DNA of 64,000 nt from Streptomyces sp. NBC_00620 (GTDB lineage Bacteria > Actinomycetota > Actinomycetes > Streptomycetales > Streptomycetaceae): the NCBI RefSeq assembly GCF_026341825.1, contig NZ_JAPENY010000003.1:1302001-1366000 (forward strand), written 5' to 3'. The notes under the pieces were generated by a model. That model was not told the origin of the DNA, searched no databases, and saw only the letters and a program-made list of their open reading frames with translations. A program made the translations under genes and the position numbers. Shown here piece after piece: positions 1-11,474 of this stretch. How positions within the stretch are numbered: position 1 is the stretch's first letter; each line of letters opens with the position of its first letter.

Positions 1-2
1 TG

Positions 3-725
3 GTGCCCGTGGGCGGCCGCACGCTGCGCCCCACGAGCAGGCCGGCGCCGGACGCCGTGTGCCTGCCGGGCCCCGAACGACTGCTGGCGCTCCAGCAGGT
101 GCTGCGGCATGCGACGACCGTGCGCGTGTACGCCCCGGACCTCGCGGAGTCCGACGCGGCAGCCGTCACCTGGGAGCTCCAACTACCCGGCATGCGGCTG
201 ACGTTGATGCTCTCCCAGAACGCCTCACGGGGGTTCTCCGGCGAGGGCGGCGTACTCCACGACCTCGCCACCGGCACGGCGGCGGACGACGCGGACCTGG
301 TCTCGGCGCTGCTGGCCTGGGAGCCGAGGATCGACGTGGCCGAGCTTTCCGGGCAGGCGGACCTGCCCGCCGACCGGGTGCGTGCCGCGCTGACGGTGCT
401 CGGGGCGTCCGGCCAGGTCGGCTACGACCTCGCGGAGGAGGCGTACTTCCACCGGCACCTGCCGTACTCGGCGGGCGACGCGGAGGCGCGCAACCCCAGG
501 CTGCGGCGCGCGCGGGCACTGGTCGCGGACGGGGCCGTACGGCTGGACGGCGCACTGGCGTCGGTCGGCAGGGGCGACCAGGGCCATCTCGTACGCGCCG
601 ACGACACGGGACGGCTGAGCTGTACGTGTCTGTGGTGGGCGAAGTACCGGGGAGGACGCGGGCCGTGCACGCACGCGCTCGCCGTGCGCATGGTCCGGGA
701 CACGGCGACGGAGGCCGCACGATGA
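3..725 (+). CDS. SWIM zinc-finger protein, 5' end cut by window
   Basis: The visible 240 residues open at a GTG at the very edge of the window, so the true start is probably upstream. The C-terminus carries a SWIM zinc finger: CTC, about 14 residues, then CTHAL, fitting C-x-C-xn-C-x-H. SWIM domains bind DNA or protein. The preceding region is hydrophilic with short helical stretches and no catalytic motif I recognise. The stop codon overlaps the ATG of the next gene (ATGA), so the two are translationally coupled and probably work together. In streptomycetes SWIM proteins are often neighbours of DUF6493 proteins and of MoxR/VWA-type genes (family knowledge); any such genes here would lie to the left, outside the window. 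Confidence 0.8.
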   Translation: MPVGGRTLRPTSRPAPDAVCLPGPERLLALQQVLRHATTVRVYAPDLAESDAAAVTWELQLPGMRLTLMLSQNASRGFSGEGGVLHDLATGTAADDADLVSALLAWEPRIDVAELSGQADLPADRVRAALTVLGASGQVGYDLAEEAYFHRHLPYSAGDAEARNPRLRRARALVADGAVRLDGALASVGRGDQGHLVRADDTGRLSCTCLWWAKYRGGRGPCTHALAVRMVRDTATEAAR

Positions 726-3394
726 AGCTGATGGAACGTGTGGCGGCCGGCGATGTCGGCGGAGTGGTCCGGGAACTGGGTGAGCTGACGCCGGATCAGC
801 GAGGGGCGTGCGCCGCCGAGTTGACGGCCCTGTTCGAGGTCATCGTCCGGCGTGAGAACACGGAGGCGGAGAGGATCGCCCTGTTCGCCGCCCGACTGGG
901 ATGTCAGGTCACCCCCGAGGCCACGGCGGCCTGGATCCGGACGTACCCGTACTTCACGATGGACACCTGGACAGTGGACCTCCTGGACCTGTACCCCGTC
1001 GCATGGCGGACCGAGTTGGTCGCGCACCTCGGCGAACAGGCGACGACAGCCGGCGCGGTGTTCGCGGTCACCGAGCACCTCGTCCGCGACACCGGCTGTT
1101 CGCCGCCGGCCTCGCACGAGTTCGTCCTGGCCTGGCTGTACGACCGCGCCGACGGCCGGGAGCGGCGCCCGCGGGTGCTGGGCGGAGCACCGGGTGCCGA
1201 CTTCCTGGAGCGGCTGCGCGCTGACGACTTCACCCCGAAGCTACTCCCACTGGCCGTGGCCCGACCGGGGCGCCTCCTCTTCGGCTGGCACACGTCTCAA
1301 CGGCCGCTGGAAGCGCTCATCGGTCTCACTGCCGAAGGCGTCGTGGACCGTGACGAGCTGATCCACAACCTCTTCGCGGACATGGTCGGCGATCCGCCGC
1401 ACGGGACGCAGGCGGTGGTCACGCTGGAAGCATTCGCGCTCAGCCCTGCGGAACACGCCGGGGTGGCCCGCGAACGCGCCGCGCTGGTCGACCACCTTCT
1501 CGGGCGTCTCCTCGAAGACGGTACGCGCATGGAGATCGCGCCCTTCCTGGTGTTCCTGCGGGCCCTGGCCTCCACACCGGCCGAGAAGGCGCTCGTGGTG
1601 AGGGACTACCTGGCGCTGCTCGACCGGTCGTTGCCGGTGGCCACCTACGCCCAGGAGGTCCTGACCGGCCTTGACGAGGCGGGGCTGCTGGAGCCCGGGT
1701 TGTTCACCGAGGCGTGCGAACGGGTCCTGCTCCGCCCGGAGAAGAAACTGGTGCGCGCACAGCTCGGCTGGCTCGGCCGGGTGGCGCGGCGGGATCCGGC
1801 GCGGGCGGGCCGGGTGCTGGTCGACGCGGCGACGACGTTCGGCCACCGCGAGATGACACTGCAGGAGCAGGCGCTCAAGCTGGTCGCGAAACATCTCAAG
1901 GCCGCCGACGACTCGGTGCTGCCGGAGCTGCGGGCGGCCGCCGAACAGCTCAGCCCGGGGCTGTCGGCGCGGGCCGCCGAACTGCTCGGCACGGCCCAGG
2001 ATGCCGTGACCGAGCCGTACGCCGACGTACTGCCCTCCGTTCCCGAACCCCGCCCAGTGCCGGGTCCCATCGCGACGGCCGCCGAGGTCGCACAGGAGGT
2101 CGCGGCGGTCGTCGCGAACGACAGGGACGTGGTGGCGTTCGAACGCGCCCTGGACGGACTGGTCCGGCACGCCCACCTCGACCGGACCGCACTGGCCGAT
2201 GCCCTGAAGCCGGTCATGCGCAGGGAACCGAAAAGCCATGTCGACTGGGTGCAGTCCGACCTCTACGACGTGGCGAGCGCGGTGCGGGGCGACGAGCCGA
2301 GGAGACGGGCCGTGATGATGCAGCGGGCCGTCCACGTCACGCAGACCGGCCCGAGTCAAACCCACTCTCTGGCCGGTTCGATGCTCGCGGCACGCCTGAC
2401 CGAGGCGATGGACGTCATCGAGTCCGGTGCACAGCCGTTCCTCCTTGCCGTGCCGACCCTCGCCACCGGCGCGCTGGACGCCGCCGTACTGGTGGAGCGG
2501 ATCTCGGCGCTCGACAAACTCGGCGTCACCCCCGCGCCGGTCGACCTGGCACAGGCTCTGCTGCGCGTCACCCCGACATCGGACGAGCAGGTGCTGAGTG
2601 CGGCCGAGGCTCTCGGTTCCGACGCCGGACAGCGGCTGGCACGCTGGCTGCGCGAGGGCGGCCCGGCGCACCAGGATTCGGAGCCGAAGGGGTGGCCCCA
2701 CTGCAAGCCGCCGAAGCCCGCGTCGCAGGGGTGGTGGACACCTGCGCGGCCCGGTGTGGTCATCGATCCCCCGCTCCCGCCGGTCGCCGCGGCCCTGATC
2801 GGGCCGTACGTCGGCAACCGGGGGCTGGCCGACCCGATGGCACCCTTCTGGGTGGCGCAACTCCCGTACCACCGCGATGAGTTGATGGCACGCGACTACT
2901 TCGAGCCGCGCGTGTCCCAGCGAGGGTGGCCCCGCAACCTGCCGTTCGTCGTGGAGTCCGGCGGCCCGGCGGGCTACTCGGTGCACCTCGCCCTGGCGTT
3001 CGGACTGCTCTGGGAGCCGGAGAGCGACTCGGCGGTGGACGCCATGCTGGTACTCGCCGCACGGCGGCAGCTGGACGCGGGACTGCTCGGACGGCAGCTC
3101 GAGGCTCTGCTGAACCACGGGTTGCCCCACGCGGACAAGGCAGGCGGCTCGCTGCGGGCCGCCGCCGAGACGGGCGCCTACGCCACCGTGTGGTCCGTAC
3201 TCGAAGCCGCCCTGCCCGGCCTGCTGCGCGACACCCCGGTCCGGGGCACGGCGGCCCTGCTGGCACTCGCCGTCGAGTGCGCTTCGCGGTGCGCGGCCAA
3301 GGGAGAGAGCGCCGAGGTCACGGCGGTGGCCGGGCGCAGCGCGTCGAGCCAGACGGTGAAGAACGCCAGGTTGCTGCGTGATGCGTTGCGCTGA
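722..3394 (+). CDS. DUF6493 family protein
   Basis: An 890-residue protein starting at the ATG that overlaps the stop of the SWIM gene. The open frame runs further upstream, but that part is out-of-frame SWIM coding sequence. It is mostly alpha-helical and repeat-like (many Leu/Ala-rich helices). A less helical stretch near residues 650-730 contains the motif LPFVVESGGPAGYSVHLALA. There is no signal peptide, no membrane helix and no enzymatic motif I can name. I assign DUF6493 from overall resemblance and its pairing with the SWIM protein; function unknown. The last residues (LLRDALR) are encoded by the first copy of a 25-bp tandem repeat that continues past the stop. Confidence 0.75.
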   Translation: MKLMERVAAGDVGGVVRELGELTPDQRGACAAELTALFEVIVRRENTEAERIALFAARLGCQVTPEATAAWIRTYPYFTMDTWTVDLLDLYPVAWRTELVAHLGEQATTAGAVFAVTEHLVRDTGCSPPASHEFVLAWLYDRADGRERRPRVLGGAPGADFLERLRADDFTPKLLPLAVARPGRLLFGWHTSQRPLEALIGLTAEGVVDRDELIHNLFADMVGDPPHGTQAVVTLEAFALSPAEHAGVARERAALVDHLLGRLLEDGTRMEIAPFLVFLRALASTPAEKALVVRDYLALLDRSLPVATYAQEVLTGLDEAGLLEPGLFTEACERVLLRPEKKLVRAQLGWLGRVARRDPARAGRVLVDAATTFGHREMTLQEQALKLVAKHLKAADDSVLPELRAAAEQLSPGLSARAAELLGTAQDAVTEPYADVLPSVPEPRPVPGPIATAAEVAQEVAAVVANDRDVVAFERALDGLVRHAHLDRTALADALKPVMRREPKSHVDWVQSDLYDVASAVRGDEPRRRAVMMQRAVHVTQTGPSQTHSLAGSMLAARLTEAMDVIESGAQPFLLAVPTLATGALDAAVLVERISALDKLGVTPAPVDLAQALLRVTPTSDEQVLSAAEALGSDAGQRLARWLREGGPAHQDSEPKGWPHCKPPKPASQGWWTPARPGVVIDPPLPPVAAALIGPYVGNRGLADPMAPFWVAQLPYHRDELMARDYFEPRVSQRGWPRNLPFVVESGGPAGYSVHLALAFGLLWEPESDSAVDAMLVLAARRQLDAGLLGRQLEALLNHGLPHADKAGGSLRAAAETGAYATVWSVLEAALPGLLRDTPVRGTAALLALAVECASRCAAKGESAEVTAVAGRSASSQTVKNARLLRDALR

Positions 3395-3445
3395 GTTGCT
3401 GCGTGATGCGTTGCGCTGAGTTGCTGCGTGACGCGTTGCGCTGAG
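3371..3445 (+). repeat. Three tandem copies of a 25-bp unit
   Basis: Units at 3371-3395, 3396-3420 and 3421-3445. The first two are identical and the third differs at one base (gatgc versus gacgc). Unit 1 spans the end and the TGA stop of the DUF6493 gene; units 2 and 3 are untranslated copies of it. This looks like replication slippage around a stop codon. Confidence 0.95.
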
Positions 3446-3456
3446 GGGACGCGGGA

Positions 3457-3486
3457 ACGGTCCCGCCCGATTTCGGGCGGGACCGT
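3457..3486. terminator. Bidirectional hairpin between convergent genes
   Basis: A perfect 12-bp GC-rich stem (arm acggtcccgccc at 3457-3468, complement at 3475-3486) closes a 6-base loop. It lies between the end of the rightward DUF6493 gene and the end of the leftward EF-G-like gene, so it can end transcription from both sides. There is no strong T-run, as is usual in Streptomyces. Confidence 0.8.
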
Positions 3487-3494
3487 CGCCACGG

Positions 3495-5627
3495 CTACCG
3501 GGCGGCCGGTGCTCCGTCGGACGCCAGGCCCGATGCCGACGCCGGGGCGTAGCCGACGGGCCGGGTGGTGAAGACTCCCCGGCCCTGCGTCCGGCTGCGC
3601 AACCGGGTCGCGTAACCGAACAGCTCGGCCAGCGGCACGGTGGCGGTGATCACCACCGTGCCCGTGCCCGCCCCGCCTCGTGCGGTCGAGCCGGAGACCC
3701 GGCCGCGCCGGGCGGCCAGGTCGCCGAGCACCCCGCCGACGGCGTCGTCGGGCGCGGTGACCGTGACCTCGACCACCGGTTCCAGAAGGACGACCGCGCA
3801 GGCGCGCAGTGCCTCCCGGAGCGCGAGCCGCCCGGCCGTCCGGAACGCCATCTCCGAGGAGTCCTTCGGATGAGTCGCGCCGTCGGTCAGGACAACTCGC
3901 AGCCCCGTCACCGGATGACCGCCGAGCGGCCCTTCGCCCAACGCGTCCCGGCAACCGGCCTCCACGGCCCGGACGTACTCCTGCGGTACGCGTCCACCGA
4001 CGACGACCGACCGGAACTCGAAGCCCGTCGCACCGTCACCGGCCGTGCCCGAGGGGACCGGCAGCGGTTCCACATCGAGGACGACATGCGCGAACTGACC
4101 TGCGCCACCGTCCTGTTTGACGTGCCGGTGGACGTGTCCGGTGACCCCGCGTGCGACCGTTTCCCGGTACGCCACCTTCGGCCGGCCGACCCGGACGTCC
4201 AGCCCGTGGGCGCGCCGGATCTTCTCCACCGCCACCTCCAGATGCAGTTCGCCCATGCCGGACAGCACGGTCTGACCGGTTTCGGGGTCGGTCCGTACGA
4301 CCAGCGAGGGATCCTCCTCGACCAGCCGCACCAGCGCCGACACCAGTCGGTCCGTTTCGGTCCGGGCACTGGCCTCGACCGCGACGGAGACGACCGGTTC
4401 GGCCGTGCTCGGCGGTTCGAGGACCAGCGGAGCCCCGGGCGCGCACACGGTCGCACCGGCACGGACGGCCTTCAGCCCGACCACCGCGACGATGTCCCCG
4501 GCCACCGCCCGGTCCAACCGGTCGTGGCGGTCGGCCTGGACGCGCAGGATCCGCCCGATCCGCTCGGTGCGCAATGCGCCCGCGTCCCAGACAGCCACAG
4601 CCTCTCCCTTCCGGATCGTTCCCGAGTACACACGCAGGTAGGTCAGCCGCCCGGTGGAGGTGGCGTTCACCTTGAACGCCAGCGCCGCGAACGGCGCCGC
4701 CGGATCGGCGGCCCGCTCCTCCTCCCCGCCGTCCCGGCCCCGGACACCGCGCACGGCGGGCACGTCCAACGGCGAGGGCAGGTACGCCACCACGGCGTCC
4801 AGCAGCGGTTCGATCCCCCGGTTCCGGTAGGCCGAGCCGCACAGCACGACCACACCGTCACCGGTACGGGTCAGGTCGCGCAGCGCGCCTTCGAGGGTCC
4901 GCGCGGAGAGGCCGGACTCCGCGCAGAACTCCTCGAATGCGCCGGGATGGAGTTCGGCGACCGCTTCCTCCAGCACCCGACGCCGCCGCCGGGCCTCTTC
5001 GAGCAGGCCATCGGGTACGGGCCCCTCCTCGACCGAGTCGCGGCCTTCGGCCCAGACCAACGCACGCATACGCAGCAGATCGACGACCCCGCTGAACCCG
5101 TCCTCCGCGCCGATCGGCAACTGCACGACCAGCGGGGCCGGATGCAGCCGCTCCCGGATCGACTCGACCGCCGCGTCGAGGTCGGCGCCGGCACGGTCCA
5201 GCTTGTTGACGAACGCGATACGGGGCACCCCGTACCGGTCGGCCTGCCGCCACACCGACTCACTCTGCGGCTCGACCCCCGCGACGGCGTCGAACACCGC
5301 GATCGCCCCGTCGAGCACCCGCAGCGACCGCGCGACCTCATCGGAGAAGTCGACGTGTCCCGGGGTGTCGATGAGATTGATCCGATGCCCGTCCCAGGCA
5401 CAACTCACCGCTGCGGCGAAGATGGTGATGCCACGGTCACGCTCCTGGGAGTCGAAGTCGGTGACGGTAGTGCCGTCATGGACCTCACCCCGCTTGTGCG
5501 TGGTCCCGGTGACATACAGGATCCGCTCGGTGACGGTGGTCTTGCCGGCGTCGACGTGGGCGAGGATGCCCAGATTACGGACGGCGGTGAGCGGGTTGAC
5601 GAGATCGCGGTGCAGTTCGGTACGCAC
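3495..5627 (-). CDS. Elongation factor G paralogue (EF-G2/FusB-like GTPase)
   Basis: A 710-residue translational GTPase. GTP-binding motifs are intact: P-loop AHVDAGKTT at residues 23-31, RGIT at 65-68, DTPGH at 87-91, NKLD at 141-144. After the G domain come domain II (around KVNATSTGRLTYLRVYSG) and domains III-V with the usual GELHLEV stretch. Length fits EF-G (about 700). The GTG at 5627 is chosen because it has a GAAAGG site about 9 bases upstream and directly precedes the conserved NPLTAVRNLGILAHVDAGK start; the open frame upstream is not protein-like. The gene stands alone, not in a str operon, so it is more likely the second EF-G of streptomycetes than the main fusA. Whether it moves tRNA, recycles ribosomes or protects against an antibiotic cannot be read from sequence. 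Confidence 0.85.
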   Translation of the reverse strand: MRTELHRDLVNPLTAVRNLGILAHVDAGKTTVTERILYVTGTTHKRGEVHDGTTVTDFDSQERDRGITIFAAAVSCAWDGHRINLIDTPGHVDFSDEVARSLRVLDGAIAVFDAVAGVEPQSESVWRQADRYGVPRIAFVNKLDRAGADLDAAVESIRERLHPAPLVVQLPIGAEDGFSGVVDLLRMRALVWAEGRDSVEEGPVPDGLLEEARRRRRVLEEAVAELHPGAFEEFCAESGLSARTLEGALRDLTRTGDGVVVLCGSAYRNRGIEPLLDAVVAYLPSPLDVPAVRGVRGRDGGEEERAADPAAPFAALAFKVNATSTGRLTYLRVYSGTIRKGEAVAVWDAGALRTERIGRILRVQADRHDRLDRAVAGDIVAVVGLKAVRAGATVCAPGAPLVLEPPSTAEPVVSVAVEASARTETDRLVSALVRLVEEDPSLVVRTDPETGQTVLSGMGELHLEVAVEKIRRAHGLDVRVGRPKVAYRETVARGVTGHVHRHVKQDGGAGQFAHVVLDVEPLPVPSGTAGDGATGFEFRSVVVGGRVPQEYVRAVEAGCRDALGEGPLGGHPVTGLRVVLTDGATHPKDSSEMAFRTAGRLALREALRACAVVLLEPVVEVTVTAPDDAVGGVLGDLAARRGRVSGSTARGGAGTGTVVITATVPLAELFGYATRLRSRTQGRGVFTTRPVGYAPASASGLASDGAPAAR

Positions 5628-5986
5628 GGCCCATGGCCTTTCAGGATGATCCAGAAGGGGTCGGCGCAATTCCCGGACGAACGGACCATGGCCTACGGGC
5701 ACTCCGGCACGGGCGCAACCACAGAAGGACGCGCATGCGGGGCGTGCAGAGATCAGGCGTTCGTCAGGGCCATCCGGTCCCGGCCGCGCAGCCGGCACCG
5801 GACACCCGAAGACACGAGGATCACCTCGTACCGCGACGGGGGAACAACAACAGCGGTGCGGTAACGCATGGCCGGGCTCCCCTCGTTCGTCACGGGGCGC
5901 GCCGCGGTGATGCGCGGCACGCGTTGTGGGGCGAGTGTAGGGAACCAGGCCGGGGGCAGGACACCGGATTTTTCCGCCTCTCGCCG
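5628..5986. other. Intergenic region, no gene recognised
   Basis: About 360 bp between the start of the EF-G-like gene and the end of the DUF429 gene, both leftward. It should hold the promoter of the EF-G-like gene. I see no convincing ORF, RNA gene or strong hairpin in it. Confidence 0.4.
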
Positions 5987-6817
5987 TCACTCTCCCCCAC
6001 GCCGCTGTTCCGGGCGGGCAGGCGCGATGATGGTGGGGGCGTGGCCGGGTGGTGCGGGGCTGTCCGCTCCGAGTACTTGGCAGCGCGCCGGACCGTGCCG
6101 GGACCACAGTGCGGCCGTCCACGCGCAGAGCAGTGCGTCGATGAGGTCCTCCCGGTGCTTGTAGTCGGCGGCCCGTTGGGGTGAGGGCTCGTCGAGCAGC
6201 CGGCGGGAGACCGGGTGGGAGGCGAGCAGCAGGGGCGGATCGGCGGTGGCCAGGCCCGCCATGCGCGCGATCAGCCTGTCGCACTCCGCTGCCCTCACCG
6301 CTCGCCATTGTGCCGTCGGCACGCGCGCCGGCCGGCGCTTGTACGTGGGGCGTTCCTGGTCGTAGCCCAGCTCGTGGGCCCCGACCAGAGTCGTGTACGG
6401 ATAGCACTCGGACATGACCGTCCCGCCCGTCGGCGGCCCGCCCCTGCCGTCGTCGTAGACCCAGCCGGACTTCTCCAGCCCCTCCCGCAGGAGAACACCG
6501 GCGAGGCGCGGAGAGCTCTGGTTGGTGCTGTTCGCGCTCACCTTCCAGCGTCCGTACCGCTGACCGACCTCCCGCTCGCACGGCCGCTGCCCGGCCGGAT
6601 TGTCGACGACCAGCGGTGCGTCCACGAAGGCCAGGGCGGATCCGTCGGCGGCTGTCCTGGCAAGCCACGACATCGTCTCCTCGAGACCACGGGTCCAGCC
6701 GCACTCGAGCACCACGCCGCTACGGTCGACAGCAGCTACCCCGGTCTCGTTGGGCCTGGCGCGAGTTCCGCCGTGCGCCCAGGCGAGGTCAATGCCGATG
6801 AACCGCTCTGTCTCCAT
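5987..6817 (-). CDS. DUF429 domain-containing protein
   Basis: A 276-residue protein starting at ATG 6817. The N-terminus (METERFIGIDLAWAHGG, then ETGVAAVD) is the RNase H-like beginning of DUF429 proteins, with a conserved Asp in GIDLAW and later acidic/basic positions (AFVDAPLVVDNPAG, CEREVGQRYG, HREDLIDALLCAWTAAL). The fold suggests nuclease-like activity (family knowledge); the substrate is unknown. It is divergent from the DMT permease gene, with two palindromes in the shared promoter region. Confidence 0.8.
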   Translation of the reverse strand: METERFIGIDLAWAHGGTRARPNETGVAAVDRSGVVLECGWTRGLEETMSWLARTAADGSALAFVDAPLVVDNPAGQRPCEREVGQRYGRWKVSANSTNQSSPRLAGVLLREGLEKSGWVYDDGRGGPPTGGTVMSECYPYTTLVGAHELGYDQERPTYKRRPARVPTAQWRAVRAAECDRLIARMAGLATADPPLLLASHPVSRRLLDEPSPQRAADYKHREDLIDALLCAWTAALWSRHGPARCQVLGADSPAPPGHAPTIIAPARPEQRRGGE

Positions 6818-6853
6818 GCAGCGGTGGTACCAGATGACGACGGGCTCATTAAA

Positions 6854-6911
6854 GAAACGCTTGCGTTTCGTTCGCGGCCACCGTAGCTTATGTGTACGAA
6901 ACCGTTTCGTA
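6854..6911. promoter_or_regulatory. Two palindromes in divergent promoter region
   Basis: Palindrome 1 at 6854-6869 has arms gaaacgc/gcgtttc around tt. Palindrome 2 at 6895-6911 has arms tacgaaa/tttcgta around ccg. Both contain a CGAAAC/GTTTCG-like core typical of TetR-family operators. They lie between the DUF429 gene (start 6817) and the permease gene (start 7019). No regulator gene adjoins them, so the binding protein would be encoded elsewhere. Confidence 0.55.
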
Positions 6912-7018
6912 TTGATGGGAGCCCGGGGCGTGCCCAGTCGCAGCAGTAGCAAGCCCGAGGTGCCGCGTGGGGCGGGGTCCGAGGGGCTGGTCCTGACCGT
7001 CGTAGCGCGGGCTTCGCG

Positions 7019-7936
7019 ATGACGGCCTCTCCGGTGTTCCTGGCCGTCGCCCTCTCCCTGGTCTCCGCGGTCTGTTACGCCACAGCCGCTGTGGTCCAGG
7101 AACGGACAGCTGCCGGAACGCCGGACCTGCGGGACGCGCTCACCCGTGTCTCGTGGTGGTGGGCCGTCCTCCTCAACGCCACCGGTGCACTGCTGCACGT
7201 GGTCGCCCTGCGGTACGGGCCGCTGACCCTGGTGCAGCCGCTCGGCGCGCTGACCCTCGTGGTGGCGGTGCCCCTGGGCTCGCTGGCCGCCCGCCGCCGG
7301 ACCTCGGGCACACAGTGGCGCGGCATGGCCCTCACCCTCGTCGGGCTGACCGCGCTACTGACCGCCACCGCCTCGGGCAACGCGCCGGACAGCACCCTGC
7401 GCACCACCGAGGTGCTGCTGATCGCACTCGCCGCCGCCACCGCCATCCTGGCGCTCATCCGCATCGCCCCGAGCGGCCTCGGCTTCGCGGCGGCCTCCGG
7501 CATCGCCTCCGGAGTCGGCTCCACGCTGGCCCAGAAACTCGCCGTAGGGCCGGCGGTGTCCTGGAGCGCGGCCGTGGTGGCGGTCCTCACCGTCTCGTTC
7601 GCCGCGGCGGGGCTGATGCTCTCGCAGAAGGCGTACCGCAGCGGCCTCGGCGGCCCGCTCGCCCTGCTCACCCTCGTCAACCCGGTCACCGCGTCCGTCA
7701 TCGGCATCACCCTGCTCGGCGAAGGCTTCCAGTACGGCGCGACCGGCACCCTGCTCGCCCTCGCCGGCGCCGCGGCGGCCGCCCGCGGTGTGGTCCTGCT
7801 CAGCCGGTCCCAGTCCCACCACGACCATCCCGACGGCGGCTACGGCCGGCCGCGCGTACCACGCCCGGCAAAGGCGGAAACCGTGCCAGGGCTGCGGCCC
7901 ACACGGCTTTTCACCGGCACGAGCCGGGCCACCTGA
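7019..7936 (+). CDS. DMT-superfamily (EamA-like) membrane transporter
   Basis: A 305-residue integral membrane protein with about nine or ten hydrophobic segments from residue 3 on, such as FLAVALSLVSAVCYATAAVV and LVNPVTASVIGITLLGEGF. The internal-duplication pattern and the LxxLxPVxAxxxGxxxLGE-like stretch near residues 215-245 fit drug/metabolite transporters. Residues beyond 265 form a basic, Pro/Arg-rich cytoplasmic tail. The ATG has no strong ribosome site nearby. Substrate unknown. The gene is preceded by two palindromes and followed 16 bp later by an acetyltransferase-like gene. Confidence 0.8.
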   Translation: MTASPVFLAVALSLVSAVCYATAAVVQERTAAGTPDLRDALTRVSWWWAVLLNATGALLHVVALRYGPLTLVQPLGALTLVVAVPLGSLAARRRTSGTQWRGMALTLVGLTALLTATASGNAPDSTLRTTEVLLIALAAATAILALIRIAPSGLGFAAASGIASGVGSTLAQKLAVGPAVSWSAAVVAVLTVSFAAAGLMLSQKAYRSGLGGPLALLTLVNPVTASVIGITLLGEGFQYGATGTLLALAGAAAAARGVVLLSRSQSHHDHPDGGYGRPRVPRPAKAETVPGLRPTRLFTGTSRAT

Positions 7937-7952
7937 AATGGAGAACACGAAC

Positions 7953-8597
7953 ATGACGACTCTTCAACTGCGTCCTCTGACGACCGTGCGTGCGGCGGGG
8001 CTGGTGGACGTACCCGCCGTGGTGCGCCTGATCGCCCCGTCGCCCCCTGCCTCGCTTCCGGCCCCTGACCCGGTTCTGGAGGACTGCGCGCTGGACTGGG
8101 AGCAGACACAGAGCGCCATGCGGCTGGTACTGGCCCACCATGCCCTCGAAGAGGGCCAGGTATGGGTGGCCGAGCGTGAGGACGGCACACTTCTCGCGGC
8201 CGCCGTCTGGCTGCCGCCGGGCGCCGGGTCCGAGCCCCCCGACACCCGCTTCAGCAGCCTTTTCTCCCGGGAGCTCGCCACCCGCCCGCAGGAACGCCCG
8301 GTCCTGGCGACGGGGCTGAAGGGGGCGTGGCCCGACGGGCCGCACTGGAAGGTGGTCGTCGTCGGCGCGCTGGACGACACGAGCGCCTGGGACCACACCG
8401 TCGCCGCCGACCTGCTGGCCCCGGGGCTGCGTGCCGTCGACAGCCAGGCCGCCACCGCCGTCGCGGTCACGACCTCCGCCCGCCACGGTGACCAGCTGCG
8501 GCCTCTCGGGTTCCGCCGGCCGCGTGAGGTCCGCTCGCTGCCGGGCGCGAGCGCGTGGCTGACGACTCGTCAACCGCAGGGACGGGCGGGCCGCTGA
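7953..8597 (+). CDS. GNAT-like acetyltransferase family protein
   Basis: 214 residues. The ATG at 7953 is preferred over the in-frame ATG at 7938 because GGAGAA lies 7 bases before it. The sequence has the look of a streptomycete GNAT protein: N-terminal helix with VPAVVRLIAP, a strand pattern VWVAEREDGTLLAAAVWLPPG, then WKVVVVGALDDTSAWDHTVAADLLAPGL and a C-terminal GFRRPREV motif. The classic R/QxxGxG/A acetyl-CoA loop is not clear, so catalytic competence is uncertain. It is probably co-transcribed with the upstream DMT permease gene. Confidence 0.55.
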   Translation: MTTLQLRPLTTVRAAGLVDVPAVVRLIAPSPPASLPAPDPVLEDCALDWEQTQSAMRLVLAHHALEEGQVWVAEREDGTLLAAAVWLPPGAGSEPPDTRFSSLFSRELATRPQERPVLATGLKGAWPDGPHWKVVVVGALDDTSAWDHTVAADLLAPGLRAVDSQAATAVAVTTSARHGDQLRPLGFRRPREVRSLPGASAWLTTRQPQGRAGR

Positions 8598-8875
8598 CGG
8601 GGCGCTCACACGCACTGGCGGAACGGGGCAGGGCCCCTTCGTGGAACTCTCCAGCCAGTACGTCCGAGCAGACCGGTCAGGATTCGAGAAGCGCCGACCT
8701 TCGAACCGCGCCTAGCGTGAGTGCCATGGACATCTCCCCGCGCGCGAGCTTCCTCCCTCGTGACGATCCTCGACGGAGCGTGCGCCGGTCACCCCGCAAA
8801 GCTGGTTGCGCACATCCCCACGCCGCATCCAGTCTTGGCGCGAGGTGAACGAGCCGCCCGACAGATGGAGACACG

Positions 8876-11272
<2,397 letters not shown>

Positions 11273-11288
11273 CCGAGGCCCCTGCGGA

Positions 11289-11340
11289 CACCGTGGACGG
11301 GTTCGAGGCGCGGAGCAGCGCCTCGAACCCGTCCGCGGTG
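11289..11340. terminator. 23-bp stem hairpin between convergent genes
   Basis: Arms 11289-11311 and 11318-11340 pair over 23 bp with a single G-T wobble around a 6-base loop (ggagca). It lies between the rightward UvrA-like gene and the leftward LacI gene and can act on both. Confidence 0.9.
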
Positions 11341-11474
11341 TATGGCGGCGCCTACCGGACGAGTTCCCACGCGCTGTCGCGTCCGCCGAGGCGGTCGGTG
11401 AGCTCGTCGTCCTCAACGGCGGGGCGGGTGTACCGCGTTGCCGGCATCGACTCGCCGCACAAGTACCTGAGCGA

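Noticed and set aside
1241..3130. Long reverse-strand open frame (629 codons) opposite the DUF6493 gene
   Set aside because: Third-position GC bias of the real gene creates long antisense open frames; the product is Arg/Gly/Val-rich without domains, and the forward frame has a coherent protein.
5628..6704. Upstream extension of the EF-G-like protein by about 360 codons
   Set aside because: The extension is Arg/Pro-rich, overlaps the DUF429 gene, and a GTG with a good ribosome site lies exactly at the conserved EF-G start.
8598..8848. Open frame before the UvrA-like gene
   Set aside because: Composition looks non-coding and it has no start signal; more likely the promoter region.
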